DNA from: JAICWP01 sp035935775
GTDB taxonomy: Bacteria; Acidobacteriota; Terriglobia; Terriglobales; Acidobacteriaceae
Direction of reading: 5' to 3'
NCBI GenBank assembly: GCA_035935775.1
Contig: DASYWT010000022.1
Location: forward strand, 1 to 7,898
Length of the DNA stretch: 7,898 bases
Positions 1-5,349 of the stretch are shown here, piece after piece. The first letter of the stretch is position 1. Each line of letters starts with the position of its first letter. Both the position numbers and the translations under genes were made by a program. The notes below the pieces were generated by a model. The model saw only the letters and a list, made by a program, of their open reading frames with translations. It was not told the DNA's origin and did no database searches.

Positions 1-15
1 CCGAAAAAACCTTAA

Positions 16-32
16 CGCGGAGGGCGCGGAGG
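16..32. repeat. Short direct repeat CGCGGAGG x2
   Basis: Two identical 8-base copies of CGCGGAGG are separated by one G. From memory, similar (C/G)GCGGAG-type strings recur between genes in acidobacterial genomes. Whether this copy belongs to such a dispersed family cannot be decided from one window. Confidence 0.4.
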
Positions 33-44
33 CTTTTGGGGGAG

Positions 45-103
45 CATTCAGCACTCAGCAGTTAGCACCCAAGCTCGAGGGCGAGCAAGCAATTGGCATT
101 CAG
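45..103 (+). repeat. Degenerate heptad repeat, plus orientation
   Basis: Three contiguous seven-base units, CATTCAG, CACTCAG and CAGTTAG, occupy 45-65. Two more, CAATTGG and CATTCAG, occupy 90-103. The consensus is roughly CANTYAG. The units look like a decayed tandem array. Matching units occur in opposite orientation at 182-195. Confidence 0.5.
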
Positions 104-134
104 CCCTTGTCATCCGGCCCCTAAATCCTACTGC

Positions 135-154
135 TGGGTTCCGAAGACAACCCA
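135..154 (-). terminator. Weak hairpin downstream of queF
   Basis: TGGGTT (135-140) and AACCCA (149-154) form a 6-bp stem with an 8-base loop, about 55 bases past the queF stop on the minus strand. The loop read on the minus strand contains CTTCGG, a typical stable UUCG-type loop. No T-run follows, so a terminator role is only a guess. Confidence 0.2.
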
Positions 155-181
155 AAGAGCTAAGTTCTAATTGCTCGCGGT

Positions 182-195
182 CTGAATGCTGATTG
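182..195 (-). repeat. Heptad repeat, minus orientation
   Basis: Read on the minus strand this is CAATCAG followed directly by CATTCAG, two seven-base units matching the plus-strand units at 45-65 and 97-103. Together with the inverted pair 81-88 / 171-178 it suggests that the region 45-195 holds two oppositely oriented copies of one degenerate element. Confidence 0.45.
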
Positions 196-209
196 CAGAG
201 GGCTGACCG

Positions 210-635
210 CTAGCCTCTCTGCGGCCCCCGCGTTGAAGACTTTTTCGGGCGCGGCCAGCGTGCCGTGACCACGGTAGCAATGCCGCCCCGCGGCTTGAAT
301 TCCCCGGTCACCTCCGCCCATACCGGCTGGGCGGCGCGCACCACATCCTCCAGGACGCGATTAACGATATTTTCCTGGAAAATCCCCAAATTTCGGTAGG
401 TAAAGAGGTACTCTTTGAGGGACTTCAGCTCCAGGCAGAGCTTGTCAGGCATGTAGCGGATTCTCAGCACTCCAAAATCGGGCAATCCTGTTTTGGGACA
501 AACCGAGGTGAATTCGGGCACGTCCACCAGAATTTCGTACGCGGGAAACTGGTTGGGCCAGGTTTCGATCCCGGGGAAAGCGGCATCCAGACCGGCCTGG
601 GCGTGTTCCGGCGTGTAACGCGGCTTGCTGGCCAT
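210..635 (-). CDS. queF: NADPH-dependent 7-cyano-7-deazaguanine reductase (type I QueF)
   Basis: QueF reduces the nitrile of preQ0 to the aminomethyl group of preQ1 in the cytoplasm, a step in making queuosine for tRNA anticodons. The 141-residue product has the single-domain (type I) size. The expected nucleophilic Cys is C46 in TSVCPKTG, with the partner acid D53 in LPDFG. The QueF family signature appears at 69-76 (ELKSLKEY), followed by YRN and E88. The His that precedes this Glu in the Bacillus subtilis enzyme is Gln here (Q87). I chose the ATG at 635 because a longer reading from 713 adds a Cys/Arg-rich stretch unlike the family. No Shine-Dalgarno is visible before 635, but a TACAAT box lies 6 bases upstream. 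The tail (about 128-141) is basic and probably disordered. No other queuosine gene is in the window. Confidence 0.93.
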   Translation of the reverse strand: MASKPRYTPEHAQAGLDAAFPGIETWPNQFPAYEILVDVPEFTSVCPKTGLPDFGVLRIRYMPDKLCLELKSLKEYLFTYRNLGIFQENIVNRVLEDVVRAAQPVWAEVTGEFKPRGGIATVVTARWPRPKKSSTRGPQRG

Positions 636-641
636 GCATTC

Positions 642-647
642 ATTGTA
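642..647 (-). promoter_or_regulatory. -10 box of queF, probably giving a leaderless mRNA
   Basis: On the minus strand this reads TACAAT, one mismatch from TATAAT. It ends 6 bases before the queF ATG at 635, so transcription would begin at or next to the A of the start codon. The absence of any purine-rich ribosome binding site in the same stretch fits leaderless translation. No convincing -35 box is visible. Confidence 0.45.
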
Positions 648-777
648 ATGGAGAAGGCCGGCTGCCCGGCAGCACTCTGCCCTCTGGCGGCGCCGCAAGT
701 CGCAAGGACTCACACATTTCTGCTCCGGAGAGAGGTCTCGGGCATCTAAATGGTTGTCCTAAGACCTAAAGAGACGC

Positions 778-805
778 CGGGCCGCAAGCGGAATGTAGCG
801 GCCCG
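778..805. other. Inverted repeat in the queF/adaptor intergenic region
   Basis: CGGGCCGC (778-785) and GCGGCCCG (798-805) are perfectly complementary, with a 12-base loop. The left arm can alternatively fold with GCGG at 788-791. It lies about 80 bases before the adaptor ATG. No T-run follows, so it is more likely a leader hairpin or protein site than a terminator. The remainder of 636-883 shows no gene. Confidence 0.35.
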
Positions 806-883
806 AAGGTAATTACCAGGGTGCTTCCTCTGCTGGCACGGCAGGTGGGAGCCGGTGGTAAGGTATTAGTAGACAAGGCCTTC

Positions 884-2134
884 ATGCCCTCACGTAACAA
901 CCCGGGCAGCGGATTTTTCGCCCGCCATCGCGGCTGGATTATCGCTCTGGCCATCATCGTGGCGGTGATCGTGTTCGCAGCTTTCGTTTCTCTGCAGCGC
1001 AGTGATGTCCCCGTGCGCGCGGCCGAGGTTCACCGCGGCGACATTCGCGCCGTCATCACCACTAACGGCAAAATCACGCCGGTATTGCCCTTTGAGGCCC
1101 ACGCGGTAGCCCCCGCTCTGGTGAAACGCGTGCTGGTACGCGAAGGCGACCGCGTCCAGGCAGGCCAGTTGTTGCTGGAACTGAACACCAGCGAGGCCCA
1201 GGCGGAAGCAGCCAAAGCGTTAGCCCAGTTGCGCGCGGCGGAGGCCTCCATGGAGGCCATTCAGGCAGGCGGCACGCGGGAGGAAATTCTGAATACGCGG
1301 GCCGAACTGGTCAAGGCGCAAACCGACCGCGACACCGCCCAACGCAACCTGGACGCCATGCGACGGCTGCAGAAAGAAGGCGCGGCCTCGGTGGGCGAGG
1401 TGCGTGATGCCGAAAATCAGCTGCAGCGCGCCGATGCTCAGGTCAACCTGCTGCAGCAAAAGCTGAAGGGACGCTATTCGCGCACCCAGGTGGAACAGGT
1501 GCAGGCGCAGCAAAACGAGGGTCAGGAAGCCTATTCCGCCGCCCAGAGCGTGCTGCGCAACTCCATTGTCCGCGCTCCCAGCGCCGGTGTGGTCTACTCT
1601 TTGCCGGTGCACGCCGGTGGCTTTGTGAATACAGGCGATTTGCTGGTCCAGGTCGCCGACCTCTCCACCGTTGAGGTGCACTCTTTCGTGGACGAACCGG
1701 ATATCGCCCGCTTGTCCCCCGGCCAGCGGGTAGACATCACTTGGGATGCCATGCCGGGGCGGCAGTGGCAAGGCACGGTCACGCGCCTGCCGGCGCAGAT
1801 TGTGAAATACCAGACGCGCAACGTGGGCGAAGTGGTGTGCCGGGTGCCTAATCCCGGCGACCGGCTGCTGCCCAATACCAACGTCAATGTGACCATCATC
1901 ACTGCCCAGCACCGCAATGTGCTGGTGGTCCCGCGCGAAGCCGTTCGCATGGATGGCAAAGCGTGGGTGTTTCAGATTGACAACGGGGAGTTGCGGCAGC
2001 GGGAAGTGAAGGTGGGAATTTCCAACCTTACTCAGGCAGAAATCAGCGGCCTGCCCGATAACACCCAAGTGGCATTGGGCACCACCAACGGCCAGCCGCT
2101 GCGCCCCGGCATGGCGGTACGTCCAGCACAATAA
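884..2134 (+). CDS. HlyD/MFP-family periplasmic adaptor of an efflux or secretion pump
   Basis: This 416-residue protein would bridge an inner-membrane pump to a TolC-like outer membrane channel. A basic N-terminus is followed by one membrane segment (about 18-36), so it is anchored rather than a lipoprotein. The first half of a lipoyl-like domain spans about 62-105 and the second about 226-262 (RAPSAGVV). The stretch between is Ala/Gln/Glu-rich and predicted to form the coiled-coil hairpin. Its tip region carries L162 and S169, spaced as in the RLS motif of TolC-binding adaptors, but the Arg is at 160/161 rather than in its usual place. A beta-barrel (about 263-340) and a membrane-proximal domain (about 345-410) follow. 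An in-frame GTG at 821 would add 21 residues. I prefer the ATG at 884 because AAGG lies 5 bases upstream and the codons before it (GTA TTA GTA) are untypical of this gene. No pump gene is in the window, so substrate and pump class (ABC or RND) cannot be assigned. Confidence 0.88.
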   Translation: MPSRNNPGSGFFARHRGWIIALAIIVAVIVFAAFVSLQRSDVPVRAAEVHRGDIRAVITTNGKITPVLPFEAHAVAPALVKRVLVREGDRVQAGQLLLELNTSEAQAEAAKALAQLRAAEASMEAIQAGGTREEILNTRAELVKAQTDRDTAQRNLDAMRRLQKEGAASVGEVRDAENQLQRADAQVNLLQQKLKGRYSRTQVEQVQAQQNEGQEAYSAAQSVLRNSIVRAPSAGVVYSLPVHAGGFVNTGDLLVQVADLSTVEVHSFVDEPDIARLSPGQRVDITWDAMPGRQWQGTVTRLPAQIVKYQTRNVGEVVCRVPNPGDRLLPNTNVNVTIITAQHRNVLVVPREAVRMDGKAWVFQIDNGELRQREVKVGISNLTQAEISGLPDNTQVALGTTNGQPLRPGMAVRPAQ

Positions 2135-2139
2135 GGAGA
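2133..2139 (+). promoter_or_regulatory. Ribosome binding site overlapping the adaptor stop codon
   Basis: AAGGAGA overlaps the TAA of the adaptor gene (2132-2134). It sits 4-5 bases before TTG 2144, which decides that start over a second in-frame TTG at 2150. The overlap points to translational coupling of the two genes. Confidence 0.6.
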
Positions 2140-2143
2140 ATTT

Positions 2144-3127
2144 TTGACGTTGAGCAAGAAGCGAACCCTGGGATGTTTTTTGTCGTTGGCGCTGGTTGTG
2201 GGGCTGTCGGTCAGTTCTGCGGCCGCAGAGATGGCCGCGCAATCGCTGCTGTCGGAAGGCCGGGTAGATGTCGCCATCGCGGACCTGCGCGCCCACCTGC
2301 GCGAGCAGCCCAATGATGCCGAAGCCTATCACCTCCTCTGCCGGGCTCATTACTCGCTGCAGCAGTGGGACAAGGCCATCTCGGCCGCCCAGAAGGCGGT
2401 GGCCCTGGACCCGGACAACAGCGACTACCATCTCTGGCTGGGCCGCTCCTATGGCGAGAAGGCGGAACATTCCAGCTGGTTTACGGCCATCTCCCTGGCC
2501 CGCAAGGTGCGTAGCGAATTTGAAACAGCGGTGCAGCTGAATTCCCGCAACGTGGCCGCGCAATCGGACCTGGCCGAGTTCTATATGGAAGCGCCGGGCT
2601 TTCTGGGCGGGGGTAAGGACAAGGCGCGCGCCCAGGCTCAGCGCCTCTCCACCATGGACGCGGGAGCCTCGCACTGGGTCACAGCCAGCCTGGCTGAGCG
2701 CGACCATGACTTTAAGCTGGCGGAAGACGAGTATCGCGCCGCCATCGAATCCAGCGGCAACCAGGCGGAATACTGGCTCACCCTGGCCTCTTTCTACCGC
2801 CGCCGCAACCGCCTGGACGACATGGAAGACGCCATCAATCGGGCCAGCACGGCGGAAGTCAACAAGAGCGAAGTGTGGGTGGACGCCGCCGAGATCCTCT
2901 ACCGCGCGGGACGCAATTTCCCCGTCGCCATCCAGTTCCTGCGGCACTACCTGGACTCCAACAATACGTCGGCCGATGCGCCCGCCTTCCAGGCGCACTA
3001 CCTGCTGGGTTCGATTCTGGAAAAACAGGGCGATAAACAGGCGGCTGCCGAGGAATATCGTGCCGCGCTTTCCCTGGCGCATGACTTCTCCGTGGCCCAG
3101 CAAGCCCTGGTGCGCGTGAGCCGCTAA
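2144..3127 (+). CDS. Secreted tetratricopeptide repeat (TPR) protein
   Basis: This 327-residue protein starts at a TTG. It has a cleavable-looking signal peptide: KKR near the N-terminus, a hydrophobic core at about 10-24, and probable cleavage after A28. The mature part is mostly helical TPR units, clearest at 59-92 (ending ALDPDN), 176-208 and 283-316, with weaker units between. Between units, at about 148-160, lies an unusual Gly-rich loop, EAPGFLGGGKDKA, which interrupts the repeat register. TPR domains bind proteins or peptides, and no catalytic motif is visible. It follows the adaptor gene by 9 bases, so the two are co-transcribed and its likely place is the periplasm, possibly assisting the same export complex. 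That role is inferred from context only. Confidence 0.85.
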   Translation: MTLSKKRTLGCFLSLALVVGLSVSSAAAEMAAQSLLSEGRVDVAIADLRAHLREQPNDAEAYHLLCRAHYSLQQWDKAISAAQKAVALDPDNSDYHLWLGRSYGEKAEHSSWFTAISLARKVRSEFETAVQLNSRNVAAQSDLAEFYMEAPGFLGGGKDKARAQAQRLSTMDAGASHWVTASLAERDHDFKLAEDEYRAAIESSGNQAEYWLTLASFYRRRNRLDDMEDAINRASTAEVNKSEVWVDAAEILYRAGRNFPVAIQFLRHYLDSNNTSADAPAFQAHYLLGSILEKQGDKQAAAEEYRAALSLAHDFSVAQQALVRVSR

Positions 3128-3157
3128 GCTCCTCTGCCTGCCCCACCCCGCACCCGG

Positions 3158-3165
3158 TATACAAT
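3158..3165 (+). promoter_or_regulatory. -10 box upstream of the S9 peptidase gene
   Basis: TATACAAT contains the hexamers TATACA and TACAAT. It lies 54 bases before the peptidase ATG and 30 bases after the TPR stop. It sits in the loop of an inverted repeat, CCCGG (3153-3157) / CCGGG (3167-3171). No good -35 match is visible at 16-18 bases upstream, so strength and regulation are unknown. Confidence 0.4.
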
Positions 3166-3206
3166 GCCGGGGCCTTGTCTTGGGCGATTTCGGCCCGGTG
3201 TTGTTA

Positions 3207-3214
3207 GGCGGAGG
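3207..3214 (+). promoter_or_regulatory. Ribosome binding site of the S9 peptidase gene
   Basis: GGCGGAGG, containing GGAGG at 3210-3214, lies 5 bases before ATG 3220. This is the strongest Shine-Dalgarno in the window. It supports 3220 as the start, which also begins directly with a signal peptide. Confidence 0.6.
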
Positions 3215-3219
3215 CCATC

Positions 3220-5211
3220 ATGAAAGCTCTACGTCGGCTCTGGCCCGCAATCACTGCGATTCTGCTTTGCCTTCCTCTGTTAGCGCAAACTTCCGGTCCC
3301 AACAATCGCCAGCTTACAGATCCCAAGTCGGTCACCTCCGCCGCCAATCCCAACGCGCGTCCGGTTCCCATTGACGATCTTTACTTCACGCGAACTTTAT
3401 ACGGGGCTTCGTGGTCACCGGACGGGAAGCAAGTTGTGTTTACCACCAACGTCACCGGCCGCCCCAATTTGTGGAAGGTGAGCGCCGCCGGCGGATGGCC
3501 CATCCAGCTCACGCAATCGGATGAACGGCAGTACAACGCGGTGTTCTCGCCCGACGGCAAGTGGATCGTCTACCAGCAGGACACGGCGGGCAATGAACTG
3601 TGGGACCTGTTTGCCATTCCCAGCGACGGCGGCGAAGTGATCAACCTGACCAACACTCCCGATGTTCGCGAAGAATCCCCGCGCTGGTCCCCCGACGGCC
3701 GCACTATTGCGCTGAATTACAAACCCAAGGAAGGCACTCGCTACGACATCGCTTTGCTGCAGTGGGACACACGCAAGGTGGAAATGTTGACCCACGAAAG
3801 CGCGCCCAACCGTTCCTGGTATTCGGTGGCGTGGAGCCCGGATGGCAAGACTCTGTACGCCAACCGGGTTGAGGTCAGCTTCACCGATTCCGATATATAT
3901 GCGATTGATGTGGCCAGCGGCAAAACCACCAACTTGACCCCACACCAGGGTAATGTGCTCTTCTTCGCTTCTTCCGTGTCGCCGGATGGGAAGACTCTTC
4001 TGCTTACCTCCAACCAGAAGGGCGGCTACCAGAACGTCGCCCTGCTCGATGTCGCCAGCAAGAAGCTCGACTGGGTGACCGATACGCAGTGGGAAGCCGG
4101 CGCGGGAGATTTTTCTCCCAATAACGAGACGTTCACCTACACCATCAATGCCGATGGGCGCACGGACATTTACATGGTGGACCACGCCACCCACCAATCA
4201 AGGACAATTCCGGTTCCGCCCGGCCTGAACCTTCCGGCCGCTTCCCCTACTTCGTACTCGCCCCAAAGCGACCGCCTGCTCATTTCGCATGAGAGCTCGG
4301 GTCAGCCCGCCGATTACTGGGTGTACGAGGTCAGGGGGCAAAGCATGAAGCAGTTGACCCACTCCGCGATCGCCAGCCTGAATTCGGCCCAGTTGCCGGG
4401 CTCGCAGATTGTGCACTACAAGACCTTCGACGGAAAAACCATCAGCGCATTGCTGTGGGTACCCTTTAATTTGAAACGCGACGGTTCCAATCCCGCGCTG
4501 GTTCTGCCCCATGGCGGGCCCACCGGGCAGGTGGTGGATTATTGGAATCCCCGTGCTGCCGCCCTGGTTTCCCGCGGGTACATCTGCATCGCTCCCAACC
4601 CACGGGGTTCGACCGGGTATGGAATGGCGTTCCAGAAGGCCAACTACCAGGACCTGGGTGGGGGCGATCTGCAGGATGAGGTCTATGCCGCAAAATTTCT
4701 GCAATCTACCGGCTATGCGGATGCCAAGAAGATCGGCATCACCGGCGGATCTTACGGCGGCTACATGACCCTGATTGCGTTGACCAAGACGCCCGATGTC
4801 TGGGCGGCAGGTGTGGAGGAGTTCGGCATTATCAACTGGATGACGATGCTGAAACATTCCGATCCCGAACTGCAGGAATATGAAAAGAGCCTGCTCGGCG
4901 ATCCGGTAAAGGACCGCAAAGTGTACGAGGCGGACTCCCCCATCACCTACATTCACCAGGTGAAGGCGCCGCTCCTGGTGCTGCAGGGCGACAACGATCC
5001 GCGCGTGCCCAAGGAGGAAGCGGAGCAGATCGTCGAACTGTTGCAGCGCGATGGCAAAACCGTGGCCGTTCACTACTACGCCAATGAGGGGCACGGCTTT
5101 GAGAAGCGCGAAAACCAGATTGACTCCATCCGCCGCACCCTTGAATGGTTCGATAAGTATCTGAAGAATGCCGGCTCAGCCGAGGCAACAGCCGGCGGCA
5201 ATCGGAACTGA
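3220..5211 (+). CDS. Secreted S9-family (prolyl oligopeptidase-like) serine peptidase
   Basis: The 663-residue protein resembles dipeptidyl aminopeptidase/acylaminoacyl-peptidase enzymes, which cut small peptides. An N-terminal signal peptide (about 1-22, ending LLAQ) predicts periplasmic or outer-surface location. Residues about 50-380 form a PD40/TolB-like beta-propeller. SPDG motifs begin at 66, 110, 157, 206 and 254, with degenerate copies at 299 (SPNN) and 347 (SPQS). That is seven units 44-49 residues apart, as expected for seven blades. The C-terminal alpha/beta-hydrolase domain has the oxyanion strand motif HGGP (431-434), the nucleophile S511 in GGSYGGY, D593 in GDNDPRVP and H625 in EGHGF, so the triad is complete. 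Length is normal for the family. It has its own -10-like box and binding site, so it need not belong to the adaptor-TPR operon. Exact substrate specificity cannot be read from the sequence. Confidence 0.94.
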   Translation: MKALRRLWPAITAILLCLPLLAQTSGPNNRQLTDPKSVTSAANPNARPVPIDDLYFTRTLYGASWSPDGKQVVFTTNVTGRPNLWKVSAAGGWPIQLTQSDERQYNAVFSPDGKWIVYQQDTAGNELWDLFAIPSDGGEVINLTNTPDVREESPRWSPDGRTIALNYKPKEGTRYDIALLQWDTRKVEMLTHESAPNRSWYSVAWSPDGKTLYANRVEVSFTDSDIYAIDVASGKTTNLTPHQGNVLFFASSVSPDGKTLLLTSNQKGGYQNVALLDVASKKLDWVTDTQWEAGAGDFSPNNETFTYTINADGRTDIYMVDHATHQSRTIPVPPGLNLPAASPTSYSPQSDRLLISHESSGQPADYWVYEVRGQSMKQLTHSAIASLNSAQLPGSQIVHYKTFDGKTISALLWVPFNLKRDGSNPALVLPHGGPTGQVVDYWNPRAAALVSRGYICIAPNPRGSTGYGMAFQKANYQDLGGGDLQDEVYAAKFLQSTGYADAKKIGITGGSYGGYMTLIALTKTPDVWAAGVEEFGIINWMTMLKHSDPELQEYEKSLLGDPVKDRKVYEADSPITYIHQVKAPLLVLQGDNDPRVPKEEAEQIVELLQRDGKTVAVHYYANEGHGFEKRENQIDSIRRTLEWFDKYLKNAGSAEATAGGNRN

Positions 5212-5250
5212 GAAGGCGGTTATAAATCCTGCTTCAGTCCTCTTCCGCGG

Positions 5251-5269
5251 GCCCGCTGCCCCGGTGGGC
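5251..5269 (+). terminator. Possible hairpin after the S9 peptidase gene
   Basis: GCCCGC (5251-5256) pairs with GTGGGC (5264-5269), including one G-T pair, around a 7-base loop. It lies 40 bases past the peptidase stop. No T-run follows directly; the nearest is seven Ts at 5328-5334, beyond the next promoter. Terminator function is doubtful. Confidence 0.2.
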
Positions 5270-5304
5270 AAAATGTCGCCGCGAACGAGTTGTGCTCTGC
5301 ATCT

Positions 5305-5313
5305 TGTTATACT
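5305..5313 (+). promoter_or_regulatory. Extended -10 promoter of the outer membrane factor gene
   Basis: TGTTATACT is a TGn-extended -10 element with hexamer TATACT. It is placed to start transcription near 5320, giving a leader of about 30 pyrimidine-rich bases before ATG 5350. Extended -10 promoters can act without a good -35, and none is seen here. Confidence 0.5.
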
Positions 5314-5338
5314 CGCCCTTCTCCCCATTTTTTTCTGC

Positions 5339-5344
5339 AGGTGA
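5339..5344 (+). promoter_or_regulatory. Ribosome binding site that sets the outer membrane factor start
   Basis: AGGTGA lies 5 bases before ATG 5350. The open frame extends back to a possible start at 5290, but that start would lie upstream of the promoter and would bury the signal peptide behind 20 extra residues. The ATG at 5350 is therefore chosen. Confidence 0.6.
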
Positions 5345-5349
5345 AAGCC

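Larger units (their letters stand above)
1..209. other. Non-coding region with short repeats, downstream of queF
   Basis: I see no credible gene here. The stretch lies downstream of the minus-strand queF stop codon. It contains a direct repeat CGCGGAGG at 16-23 and 25-32, heptad-like repeats on the plus strand (45-65 and 90-103) and on the minus strand (182-195), and an 8-bp perfect inverted pair GCGAGCAA (81-88) / TTGCTCGC (171-178). Any gene to the left lies outside the window. Confidence 0.7.

Noticed and set aside
45..195. CRISPR array
   Set aside because: The repeats are only seven bases, degenerate and directly adjacent or inverted, with no unique spacers of regular size and no cas genes.
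834..850. TGGCACG at 834-840, an exact sigma-54 -24 half
   Set aside because: The -12 half at the required distance reads GG instead of GC, so the element is incomplete.
1220..3103. A very long open frame (627 codons) on the minus strand
   Set aside because: It lies antisense to the adaptor and TPR genes, resembles no protein family, and is explained by the GC-rich third positions of the real genes. Both sense frames have family features, start signals and signal peptide or membrane segments.
3415..5094. Two long minus-strand open frames (3415-4197 and 4198-5094)
   Set aside because: They are antisense to the peptidase gene, whose blades and catalytic triad prove the sense frame.
5290..5349. 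An upstream start adding 20 residues to the outer membrane factor
   Set aside because: It would begin before the extended -10 box and displace the signal peptide from the N-terminus; AGGTGA before ATG 5350 gives a better start.
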